In this document: piece by piece, positions 1 through 6,261 of the stretch
How the letters are laid out: every line of letters begins with the position of its first letter
How positions within the stretch are numbered: the stretch's first letter is position 1
DNA from: Syntrophales bacterium
GTDB taxonomy: Bacteria; Desulfobacterota; Syntrophia; Syntrophales; UBA5619
Direction of reading: 5' to 3'
DNA: 10,339 bases
Assembly: GCA_028712015.1 (NCBI GenBank)
Contig: JAQTRB010000038.1
Coordinates: forward strand, 1 to 10,339
Program-made: the position numbers and the translations under genes
The notes under the pieces: generated by a model
Database searches by the model: none
Seen by the model: the letters and a program-made list of their open reading frames with translations, nothing else
Told to the model about the DNA's origin: nothing

Positions 1-924
1 GGGGATGCGGAGATCTTGGAGTTCCGCGGGCGGGCGGAGGAGATCGTCGAGACCGCCCGGCGACATGCGGCCGGATCGGTCGGCTTCGAATCGCCCGTTC
101 TGTCGGTCGAGGAATACCTGAAACTGAAGGAGGCCCTTCCGGAGGGGTCGCTCCGGCCCCTTCCCGACACGTTCCAGCTTCTGCGCGCCGTCAAGGACGA
201 CGACGAGGTCGACCGGATCCGGGAGGCGGCGCGGATCGCCGGGGAGGCCCTCGCGGGCGTCCGGGGGATGATCCGGCCGGGCGTCCGGGAGAGGGAGATC
301 GCGCTCGAACTGGAATACCGAATGCGTCGCGGCGGGGCGGAACGGGTCGCGTTCGAGACGATCGTCGCGGCGGGGGCCGATTCGGCCCTTCCCCATGCGA
401 CGCCGGGAAACCGGGAGATTGCCGACGGGGATTTCGTGAAGATCGACTTCGGCGCGGTCTGCGACGGCTACCATTCCGACGAGACCTGCACGTTTGCGGT
501 CGGCCGCGTGGATGAACGCCGGCGCGAGGTGTACGGGCTGGTCCGGGAGGCCCACGACCGGGCGATCCGGGCGATCCGGCCGGGCGTTTCCTGCGGGGAG
601 ATCGACCGCACGGCCCGTTCCTTTCTGGCCGAGGCGGGGCTGGGGGACGCGTTTGCGCACGGCACCGGTCACGGCGTGGGCCTGGATATCCATGAAGCGC
701 CGCGGCTGGCCGCGGGCCGGGAAGAGCTGCTCCGCGCCGGAATGGTGGTGACCGTCGAGCCGGGGGTCTATCTCCCCGGCCTCTGGGGGGTGCGGATCGA
801 GGATACGGTCCTCGTGACGGAGGGGGGCGCGGAAATCTTGACGCCGACCTCCAAGGATCTTACAATCATCCGAAGCCGGGCCCGACGGCCGGCGAGAGGA
901 TCTCAGAAACAGGGTGGCGCATGA
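1..924 (+). CDS. M24 family Xaa-Pro aminopeptidase, 5' end outside window
   Basis: This is a metallopeptidase of the M24 (pita-bread) family, probably an Xaa-Pro aminopeptidase or prolidase that removes N-terminal residues preceding proline in the cytoplasm. The frame is open from base 1 and the N-terminal creatinase-like domain is incomplete, so the gene starts upstream; the TTG at 16 is unlikely to be the true start. Numbering from that TTG, all five metal ligands are visible: Asp144 (KIDFG), Asp155 (HSDET), His219 (HGTGHG), Glu248 (VEPG) and Glu262 (RIED). His127 in LPHATPGN fits the substrate-binding histidine. The last 20 or so residues are a basic, low-complexity tail. Its stop codon overlaps the gcvH start (ATGATGA), suggesting coupled translation. 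Methionine aminopeptidase is less likely because of the partial upstream domain and the long spacing before the catalytic domain. Confidence 0.9.
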   Translation, partial: GDAEILEFRGRAEEIVETARRHAAGSVGFESPVLSVEEYLKLKEALPEGSLRPLPDTFQLLRAVKDDDEVDRIREAARIAGEALAGVRGMIRPGVREREIALELEYRMRRGGAERVAFETIVAAGADSALPHATPGNREIADGDFVKIDFGAVCDGYHSDETCTFAVGRVDERRREVYGLVREAHDRAIRAIRPGVSCGEIDRTARSFLAEAGLGDAFAHGTGHGVGLDIHEAPRLAAGREELLRAGMVVTVEPGVYLPGLWGVRIEDTVLVTEGGAEILTPTSKDLTIIRSRARRPARGSQKQGGA

Positions 925-1322
925 TGAAATTATTTCCGGATGATCTGTTGTACAGTCGGGAGCATGTCTGGGTGAGGGTGGAGGGCGATCTGGCCACCAT
1001 CGGGATCACGGATTATGCGCAGGAGAAATTGGGCGAGGTGGTCTCGCTGGATCTTCCCGAAGTCGACACCTATCTGGAACGGGATGAGCCGTTCGGTAAA
1101 ATCGAGTCGGTCAAAGCGGTCATCGAGCTGATCTCTCCGCTCAGCGGGGTGGTGATCAGCGTCAACGAGGACCTTCCGGACGAAATCGGCGTCGTCAACA
1201 GCGACCCGCATGATACCGGCTGGATGATCATCGTGGAGATCGAGGATCCGGGGGAGTTGGACGAGCTGCTGGATGTGAAGGGGTATCATGAGTTCGTGGT
1301 CCGCGAAGCGGAGGCGGATTGA
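921..1322 (+). CDS. gcvH: Glycine cleavage system H protein (lipoyl carrier)
   Basis: GcvH carries a lipoyl arm that shuttles the aminomethyl intermediate between the P, T and L proteins of the glycine cleavage system. In some bacteria it is also the obligate carrier for lipoic acid assembly. The 133-residue protein is typical in length. The lipoylation site is Lys65 in GKIESVKAV, with the conserved PLSG turn after it and the NSDPHDTGW motif near residues 93-101. The start is ATG at 921 (ATG at 924 is equally possible), with an AGGGTGG sequence about 4 bases upstream; the frame overlaps the aminopeptidase stop. No gcvT or gcvP gene lies in the window. The next gene, 6 bases downstream, encodes a lipoyl/octanoyl transferase, which points to a lipoylation role. 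The C-terminal tail is slightly longer and more acidic than in many homologues. Confidence 0.95.
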   Translation: MMKLFPDDLLYSREHVWVRVEGDLATIGITDYAQEKLGEVVSLDLPEVDTYLERDEPFGKIESVKAVIELISPLSGVVISVNEDLPDEIGVVNSDPHDTGWMIIVEIEDPGELDELLDVKGYHEFVVREAEAD

Positions 1323-1328
1323 CCGGCC

Positions 1329-2168
1329 GTGAAGGAATGGAGGATCCTCCCTTTCGCAAGGGCCGCCGCCGCGGAGAACATGGCCGTCGACGAGGCCGTC
1401 TTCCGAAAAAACATCCGCGGGACGTCCCCGCCGACGCTCCGCTTCTACGGCTGGCGGGTTCCGACCCTCTCGATCGGCTGCTTTCAGGATTACCAAAAAG
1501 AGGTCGACGATGAGGCCTGCCGGAGGTTCGGCGTGGAGGTCGTCCGCCGCCCGACCGGCGGGAAGGCGGTCCTGCACGAGCAGGAACTCACCTACGCCGT
1601 GATCGCCGGTTCGGACTCGGGCCTCTTCCCTCCGGATATCCTGAAAACCTATCGGGTGATCGGCCGCTGCCTTTCGGAGGGGCTGGCCCAAATCGGCATC
1701 CGCGCGGAGATGAAGGAGGAGGGGCGGCATTCGCCGGAAGGCACGCTCCGTTCCGCCTGTTTTTCGTTTCCGTCCCGCTATGAACTGCTGGTCGGAGGGC
1801 GGAAGATCTGCGGGTCCGCCCAGATGCGCTCCCGCGGTTTCTTCCTGCAGCACGGTTCGCTGCTCAGGGCATTCGACCCCCGCCGCGCCTGCGGGGTCAT
1901 GCGGCCTCGCCGGGCGTTGGAAAAAGAGGCCGATCTGCTGAAAAACGCGGTGACCAGCGTCGGGGAGCAGGCGGGTCCGGCGGTGGACGAAGAGCGTCTC
2001 CGCCGCGCGCTTCGGGAGGGATTTGAACGGACGCTGGGCATCCGGCTCCGGGAAGGGACGCTGACCCCGGAGGAGCAAGCGCTCCGGGACGAACTGATCG
2101 CGAAGAAGTACGGCTGCGAGGAGTGGAACCGGGAAGGGAGAAGGAGCGAATGGATATCCGGACTTTGA
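1329..2168 (+). CDS. lipM: LipM-type octanoyl/lipoyl protein transferase
   Basis: This 279-residue protein belongs to the BPL/LplA/LipB fold family. Conserved features seen are an N-terminal ENMAVDEAVF segment, RRPTGGKAVLHEQELTY at 73-89 (the acyl-binding RRxTGG motif), and CFSFPSRYELL followed by GRKICGSAQ. Cys144 sits where LipM has its catalytic cysteine (Cys150 in Bacillus subtilis), and Lys159 is the invariant lysine. The C-terminal KKYGCEEWN matches the family ending. By family knowledge, LipM moves octanoate from acyl carrier protein to GcvH, and the gcvH gene lies 6 bases upstream, which supports that role. A lipoate ligase (LplA) is the alternative, but the cysteine and C-terminus favour LipM. 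The GTG start at 1329 is chosen because it retains the conserved N-terminus; its nearest GGAGG (1310-1314) is rather distant, so translation may be coupled to gcvH. Confidence 0.82.
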   Translation: MKEWRILPFARAAAAENMAVDEAVFRKNIRGTSPPTLRFYGWRVPTLSIGCFQDYQKEVDDEACRRFGVEVVRRPTGGKAVLHEQELTYAVIAGSDSGLFPPDILKTYRVIGRCLSEGLAQIGIRAEMKEEGRHSPEGTLRSACFSFPSRYELLVGGRKICGSAQMRSRGFFLQHGSLLRAFDPRRACGVMRPRRALEKEADLLKNAVTSVGEQAGPAVDEERLRRALREGFERTLGIRLREGTLTPEEQALRDELIAKKYGCEEWNREGRRSEWISGL

Positions 2169-3211
2169 TCAAAGAGGAGGTGCTCGCCCAGAGGGCCTAC
2201 GGGGTGGAGAACGCCGCCTTCCCGGTCAAGCTGGACGCCAACGAGAATCCGCTGGCGATTCCGGAGGACCTCCGCGGGCGGTTCGCGGCCGCGCTCGCCT
2301 CCATTCCGCTGAACCGGTATCCCGAGGCGGGTTCGCCGACATTGGTCGCCCGCTTCGCGAAGGCCTTCGGCGTCGGCCGGGACCAGGTCGTCATCGGCAA
2401 CGGCCTGGACGAACTGATCCAGATTCTCTGCATGGCCGTCGCCCGGCCCGGGGCGGAGGCGATGATTCCGGTTCCCACCTTCGTGATGTACCGGATCTCC
2501 GGGCAAAATGCCGGATTGAAGGTCGCGGCGGTTCCGCTCGACGGGGCGTTCGATCTCGATCTCGCGGCGATGCGGGAGCGGGTCGCCGCGCACCCCCCCG
2601 CGCTGACCTTTCTGGCCTGGCCGAACAACCCGACGGGGAACTGTTTCAGCCGGGAGAGGATCGAGGCGATCCTTGCGGAGTGGCCGGGGATCGTGGTCGT
2701 CGATGAGGCCTATTTCCATTTTTCCGGCCGGACCTTTTTGCCGGACCTCGGCCGGCACGAAAACCTGGTCATCCTCCGGACCCTGTCCAAGGTCGGTTTT
2801 GCCGCGATGCGGGTCGGCTTTCTGATCGGCCCGCCGGCGCTGGTCCATGAGCTCGACAAGGTGCGCCTTCCGTACAACTTCAATGCGATGTCGCAGACGG
2901 CCGCCGGCTTCTATCTCGATCATGAAGAGACGTTTCTGGCGCAGGCGGAGGAGATCCGCCGCTGGCGCGACGAACTCTTCGCGGAGATGAAAACGATCCC
3001 GGGGATTCGCCCCCGGCCGACCGAGGCAAATTTTATTTTTTTTGATTGCGATTTCGATACGGATCGCGTATACACACAGCTCATGGAGCGGGGCGTTCTG
3101 ATCAGAAACTTCAACGCCCCCGGGACGATGAGAAACTTCATGCGCGTCACGGTGGGAACCCGCGAAGAAAACAGGCGTTTTATCGAGGCGTTGAAGGACA
3201 TTATCGCATAG
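2150..3211 (+). CDS. hisC: Histidinol-phosphate aminotransferase
   Basis: HisC is a pyridoxal-phosphate enzyme of aminotransferase fold type I that converts imidazole acetol phosphate plus glutamate to histidinol phosphate in histidine synthesis. The 353-residue protein has the typical length. Visible hallmarks are LDANENPL near the N-terminus, NRYPE (Tyr57), WPNNPTGN (Asn160), VVDEAYFHF (Asp185), the PLP lysine Lys214 in RTLSKVGFAAMRVGF, and the C-terminal Arg332 in MRVTVGT. I place the start at ATG 2150, which has AAGGAG just upstream (2141-2146). An in-frame GTG at 2123 would add nine residues without a good ribosome binding site. The gene overlaps lipM by 19 bases, so the two are probably cotranslated. 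No other histidine gene is present here. Closely related aminotransferases acting on aromatic amino acids cannot be excluded by sequence alone. Confidence 0.88.
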   Translation: MDIRTLIKEEVLAQRAYGVENAAFPVKLDANENPLAIPEDLRGRFAAALASIPLNRYPEAGSPTLVARFAKAFGVGRDQVVIGNGLDELIQILCMAVARPGAEAMIPVPTFVMYRISGQNAGLKVAAVPLDGAFDLDLAAMRERVAAHPPALTFLAWPNNPTGNCFSRERIEAILAEWPGIVVVDEAYFHFSGRTFLPDLGRHENLVILRTLSKVGFAAMRVGFLIGPPALVHELDKVRLPYNFNAMSQTAAGFYLDHEETFLAQAEEIRRWRDELFAEMKTIPGIRPRPTEANFIFFDCDFDTDRVYTQLMERGVLIRNFNAPGTMRNFMRVTVGTREENRRFIEALKDIIA

Positions 3212-3244
3212 CGAGGAGCGTGGTACCCCTATAGGCAACAACAA

Positions 3245-3295
3245 GGGTAGTTTACGGCACGAACAGAAAGTGTGACGCCGTACTGCCCTTTTTTT
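3245..3295 (+). terminator. Intrinsic terminator after hisC
   Basis: Arms 3245-3258 (GGGTAGTTTACGGC) and 3277-3288 (GCCGTACTGCCC) pair over 12 positions with a two-base bulge and one G-T wobble. They are followed directly by seven Ts at 3289-3295. This is a classical Rho-independent terminator 33 bases after the hisC stop and closes the upstream operon. TACCC at 3224-3228 could pair with GGGTA at 3245-3249 and compete with the terminator stem, but five base pairs is weak evidence for attenuation. Confidence 0.82.
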
Positions 3296-3420
3296 GCGTC
3301 GGTTTTCCCCGGAATATCCCGGAAATGAGATGATAAAGCCGGGAGATGTCTCGGGTTCCCGAGTTTCCCCGTGAAAAATCGGGAGCGGTTTCCGGGTTTT
3401 CGCGGTTTTCCCGGGAATGC
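3296..3420. repeat. Cluster of imperfect CGGTTTTCCCGG-type repeats
   Basis: This non-coding stretch contains repeated C-run motifs. CGGTTTTCCCCGGAAT at 3300-3315 and CGGTTTTCCCGGGAAT at 3403-3418 match at 15 of 16 bases. A shorter copy, CGGTTTCCGGG, lies at 3386-3396. The 14-base dyad CTCGGGTTCCCGAG at 3350-3363 is a perfect inverted repeat, and TTTCCCCG at 3364-3371 is a further fragment. The stretch lies between the hisC terminator and rpsU. It may be a dispersed intergenic repeat or a repeat-derived rpsU leader. I see no convincing promoter or open frame in it. Confidence 0.5.
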
Positions 3421-3476
3421 CCCGGCGCAGCAACGATAACGCAATCAAATCGAACGATGGGAAAAGGAGACGAAAT

Positions 3477-3668
3477 TTGGAAGTAAAAGTGTTCGACAAC
3501 GATGTGGAAAAGGCCCTGAAGATCCTGAAGAACAAGCTTTCCAAGAGCGGTCTGTTCAAGGAGCTCAAGCTCCGCCGGGCGTACGAGAAGCCCTCCGTGA
3601 AGAAGAAGAGGAAGACCATCGAGGCGCGCCGGCGGTTGGCCAAGGTGCAGCGCCGCCGCGTCTCTTAG
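3477..3668 (+). CDS. rpsU: Small ribosomal subunit protein bS21
   Basis: bS21 is a small basic protein of the 30S ribosomal subunit that helps with translation initiation. The protein is 63 residues, within the family's usual range. It opens with MEVKVFDNDVEKALKILK and has the typical basic core with FKELKLRRAYEKPSVKKKRK and an arginine-rich C-terminus. I choose TTG at 3477 because it gives the conserved N-terminus and has AAGGAG at 3464-3469, seven bases upstream. An in-frame ATG at 3417 would add 20 residues unrelated to the family, derived from the repeat region. It is probably the first gene of a plus-strand unit with the LOG-family gene, whose start is 71 bases downstream. Confidence 0.93.
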   Translation: MEVKVFDNDVEKALKILKNKLSKSGLFKELKLRRAYEKPSVKKKRKTIEARRRLAKVQRRRVS

Positions 3669-3739
3669 CGGGCCGTTGGCCGGGCGCAGGGAAAAAAGAG
3701 GGACGGAGCACGGCCTTCCCCGGGACGGAGGTGGGTAAC

Positions 3740-4393
3740 ATGGAAGAGAAGCAGTATCTCGTGGACGCGCTGTCCATCAACGAGTCCTGGCGGATATTCC
3801 GGATCATGGCGGAATTCGTCGACGCCATCGAGACCCTTTCCGGAATCAAACATGCCGTCAGCATCTTCGGCTCGTCCAGAACGAAGCCGGATGACCCGTA
3901 CTACCAGAAGGCCGAACTCCTCGCCCGGCGGCTGGTCGAACAAGGTTTCGGCGTCATCACGGGCGGCGGCCCCGGCATCATGGCGGCGGGCAACAAGGGC
4001 GCGGCGGAGGCCGGCGGGCAGTCGGTCGGGATGAACATCCGCCTCCCCTTCGAGCAGAAACCCAACCCCTACGCCAACATCTCCATCGACTACAAGTATT
4101 TCTTCGTCCGGAAGGTGATGTTCGTCAAATATGCCGTGGCTTATGTGATCCTGCCCGGCGGGTTCGGGACGCTGGACGAGCTTTTCGAGGCACTGACCCT
4201 GATCCAGACGAAACGGATCAAAAGCTTCCCCGTCGTCCTGATGGGCAGCGAATACTGGAAGGGGCTGGTCGACTGGCTCAGGAAGACGATGCTCCGCGAC
4301 GGCAAAATCTCCCCGGAGGATCTGGACCTCTTCCAGATCATCGACGATCCCGACGAGGCAGTGAAGCACATCAAGAAGTACATCGTTGTGTAA
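3740..4393 (+). CDS. LOG-family nucleotide 5'-monophosphate phosphoribohydrolase
   Basis: This is a 217-residue member of the LOG family (often misannotated as lysine decarboxylase). Characterised members hydrolyse nucleoside 5'-monophosphates, including cytokinin ribotides in plants, to base plus ribose 5-phosphate. The Rossmann-like nucleotide-binding motifs are clear: SIFGSSR at 41-47, GGGPGIM at 75-81, Arg124-Lys125, and PGGFGTLDE at 139-147 with the catalytic Glu147. The start is ATG 3740, with GGAGGT at 3727-3732; an in-frame GTG at 3731 falls inside that ribosome binding site and is rejected. In bacteria such enzymes are usually purine nucleotide housekeeping or salvage enzymes, and I would not infer cytokinin production. 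The gene ends 3 bases before holA, so the two are probably cotranscribed. The N-terminal 35 residues are predicted helical and lack a motif I recognise. Confidence 0.88.
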   Translation: MEEKQYLVDALSINESWRIFRIMAEFVDAIETLSGIKHAVSIFGSSRTKPDDPYYQKAELLARRLVEQGFGVITGGGPGIMAAGNKGAAEAGGQSVGMNIRLPFEQKPNPYANISIDYKYFFVRKVMFVKYAVAYVILPGGFGTLDELFEALTLIQTKRIKSFPVVLMGSEYWKGLVDWLRKTMLRDGKISPEDLDLFQIIDDPDEAVKHIKKYIVV

Positions 4394-4396
4394 AGT

Positions 4397-5800
4397 ATGG
4401 CATTTCAGGGCGACGATACCGGGCGCGGGGCTTCGCTCGACGCGGTCCTTTCCGAGCTGACGCGGGGAAAGACCGTTCCCTGCTACCTGCTCTGCGGGGA
4501 GGAGGAATTCCGCCTTCGGGACGCGCTGGAAAAGATTACGGCGGCGCTGATCCCCGAACCCCGGGACCGCGAGTTCAATCTCTTCGTGACGGACGGCGAA
4601 CGCGAGGAGCTCGGTCCGCTCTGCGAATCCCTCATCACACCGCCGCTCCTGCCCGGACGCAAGGTGATGGTTGTCCGGAACACCCGCCTTTTTCAGTCGA
4701 AAGACCTCCTCAAACACCTCATCGCCCGCATCCGGGAACGGCTCGAACCGGACCCCGACCGGGCGGCGGCGGATTTCATGCAATTTTTGACGCTGACCGG
4801 GCTGTCGCTGGACGACCTCCGGGACGGCGGCTGGCGGAAGATCGATGACGACGCCTGGCGGAAAATCGTTCCCGGCGACGGCGGGGAAGATCGCGAGGCG
4901 TGGCTTCCCCGGGCGGTGGCGCTCTGCGCCGGCCGGAGCCCGGTTCCGGCCGCGGAAGGGGCGGAGGAGACCGATCTTCTGGAGCGGGTGCTGGCCGGCG
5001 GGATGCCGGAGGGGAATCACCTGATTCTGACGGCCGAGACGGTGGACCGGCGGAAAAAGCTCTTCAAGACCGTATCCACGCTGGGACGCGTGCTGACCTT
5101 CACGAAGGTCAAGGGGGAAGCAAGGCAGCAGCAGGCCGCGATGGCGATGGCCGCCGACCTTCTGGAAGGCCGCGGGAAACGGCTCTCCGCCGCCGCCTGG
5201 GCCGCCCTGGGGCGGAAGACCGGCTTCGGTCTGCGGGAGTCGGTCGGCGCGATCGAGAAATTGATCGCCTATGTGGGGGAGCGGGGGCAGGTCGAGGCGG
5301 CGGATGTGGAGGCGGTCGTCGGACGGACCCGGGAGGGGACCGTTTTCGATCTGACGGCGGCGATTTCCGGACGAAACCTGACGGCGGCGTTGCGGACGCT
5401 GAAGGAGCTGTTCGACCAGGGGGTCCCCGCGCTGATGGTCATGGCCATGGTCACGCGGGAAGTCCGGTTCCTTCTCCATGCGAAGCTGCTGCTCGCCTCG
5501 GGGCGCCTGAAGGCTTTCGACGCGAGCATGGACTTCGGCCGGTTTCAGAAGGCGGTGTATCCGTCGCTCAAGCCGGGGGCCGGTGAAAAGGAGGGGCAGG
5601 TCGACCTCGTTTCCCAGCACCCGTTCGTCGTGTTTCAGGCGCTGAGAAGCGCGGGCCGGTTCACCCGCGCGGAACTGGCCGTTTATCTGGAGCTGCTGGT
5701 CCGGATCGATCTGGCGCTCAAGTCCACCGGGCAGGATGCCCGCCTTCTGATCGAGCGCTTCCTGCTGGCCGTCTGCAAACCGAAGATCAACGCTTCCTGA
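4397..5800 (+). CDS. holA: DNA polymerase III subunit delta, with an inserted segment
   Basis: The delta subunit is part of the clamp-loader complex that opens the beta sliding clamp and loads it on DNA. The fold is recognised by YLLCGEEEFRLRDALEKI at 30-47, LITPPLLPGRKVMVVRN at 79-95, LLERVLAGGMPEGNHLILTAE at 194-214 and the C-terminal helical collar with LTAAISGRNLTAALRTLKELF. At 467 residues it is well above the usual 330-350. Most of the excess is a block at roughly 97-193, between the strand ending VMVVRN and the LLERVLAG helix, containing two WRKI copies eight residues apart (Trp146, Trp154). There is a smaller extra stretch near 390-410. The start is ATG 4397, three bases after the LOG stop, with no strong ribosome binding site, so coupling is likely. 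I see no frameshift. Confidence 0.85.
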   Translation: MAFQGDDTGRGASLDAVLSELTRGKTVPCYLLCGEEEFRLRDALEKITAALIPEPRDREFNLFVTDGEREELGPLCESLITPPLLPGRKVMVVRNTRLFQSKDLLKHLIARIRERLEPDPDRAAADFMQFLTLTGLSLDDLRDGGWRKIDDDAWRKIVPGDGGEDREAWLPRAVALCAGRSPVPAAEGAEETDLLERVLAGGMPEGNHLILTAETVDRRKKLFKTVSTLGRVLTFTKVKGEARQQQAAMAMAADLLEGRGKRLSAAAWAALGRKTGFGLRESVGAIEKLIAYVGERGQVEAADVEAVVGRTREGTVFDLTAAISGRNLTAALRTLKELFDQGVPALMVMAMVTREVRFLLHAKLLLASGRLKAFDASMDFGRFQKAVYPSLKPGAGEKEGQVDLVSQHPFVVFQALRSAGRFTRAELAVYLELLVRIDLALKSTGQDARLLIERFLLAVCKPKINAS

Positions 5801-5826
5801 GCCGGAACGGCGCGGCCCGGCTCAGG
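5796..5826. other. 10-bp perfect inverted repeat over the holA stop
   Basis: CCTGAGCCGG at 5796-5805 and CCGGCTCAGG at 5817-5826 are exact reverse complements around an 11-base GC-rich spacer. The left arm contains the holA TGA (5798-5800). There is no T-run after it, so it is not a standard intrinsic terminator. It could be a transcript-stabilising hairpin or a processing site between holA and the MoaD-like gene. Confidence 0.6.
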
Positions 5827-5873
5827 TCAACACCGAACATTGTTCTCGGTTGTCGAGGCAAACCGGAGGGATC

Positions 5874-6161
5874 GTGAAAATCACCGTCGAGTCGATTGGC
5901 CTTCCGACCATTTCCGCCGTAATCGGTAAAAAGGCGGAACTGGATTTCAACGGCGGGACCGTTGCCGATTTCGTGGATCATCTGGCCGGGCATTTCGGCG
6001 CCAAGGATCGGGAGATGCTCCTCGACGGGGAAGGCCGACTGGATCCGACCATTCAGGTGATGGTCAACGAGGAGGGTTTCCTCGGCCGGGAGGAGCTGCC
6101 CGGACGCGAGCTGAAGGACGGCGACCGCATTCGATTCATGCTCCTCGTGGACGGGGGGTAG
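5874..6161 (+). CDS. MoaD/ThiS-family sulfur carrier protein
   Basis: This 95-residue ubiquitin-fold protein ends in LLVDGG. The terminal Gly94-Gly95 is the signature of MoaD/ThiS sulfur carriers, which are adenylated and thiocarboxylated there to donate sulfur. A DGDRIRFMLLVDGG ending, an internal hydrophobic IQVMVN strand and the small size support the call. The start is GTG 5874 with GGAGG at 5865-5869, slightly close; a TTG at 5850 lacks a good site. It is a little longer than canonical MoaD (about 81 residues). It lies directly upstream of a tungsten/molybdopterin aldehyde oxidoreductase gene. By neighbourhood it probably supplies the dithiolene sulfurs of that enzyme's pterin cofactor rather than thiamine sulfur. 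No MoeB-like activating enzyme or MoaE is in the window. Confidence 0.82.
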   Translation: MKITVESIGLPTISAVIGKKAELDFNGGTVADFVDHLAGHFGAKDREMLLDGEGRLDPTIQVMVNEEGFLGREELPGRELKDGDRIRFMLLVDGG

Positions 6162-6179
6162 GCGGCCGAATGGACGAAT

Positions 6180-6215
6180 GCCGAGGGTCGCTCCGAGCGA
6201 ACCGGTCCTTTCGGC
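6180..6215 (+). promoter_or_regulatory. Candidate structured leader of the oxidoreductase gene
   Basis: Within the 100-base gap before the oxidoreductase gene, GCCGAG at 6180-6185 can pair with TTCGGC at 6210-6215 (one G-T). It encloses a second stem, GGTCGCT (6186-6192) with AGCGAACC (6196-6203, one bulge), whose loop is CCG. The element is compact and sits 36 bases before the ribosome binding site (GGAGGAG at 6251-6257). I do not recognise the Moco riboswitch in it, so the function is open. Confidence 0.35.
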
Positions 6216-6261
6216 TGCATGAGACAGTTCTTTGGGGAATTCTTGAAATCGGAGGAGTGCC

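Noticed and set aside
3224..3249. TACCC/GGGTA as an antiterminator competing with the terminator after hisC
   Set aside because: It is only five base pairs and lies after a complete operon with no attenuated gene adjacent.
3229..3444. Small minus-strand frame over the repeat region, with a repeated PGK/GN-like pattern
   Set aside because: The pattern comes from the DNA repeats; no family match or good start signal was seen.
930..5620. Long open frames on the minus strand (930-2078, 1778-3643, 3665-5620)
   Set aside because: They lie antisense to well-supported genes, are rich in Arg, Pro and Gly with no recognisable domain, and are the usual by-product of GC-rich codon use.
5835..5845. GAACATTGTTC, resembling the Gram-positive LexA (Cheo) box
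   Set aside because: The half-sites are three bases apart rather than four, and the nearby genes are not SOS genes. It also forms a small stem (5832-5850), so I leave it uncalled.
6162..6261. Moco riboswitch upstream of the AOR gene
   Set aside because: The gap is short and the expected conserved sequence pattern is not visible, though a smaller fold is noted separately.
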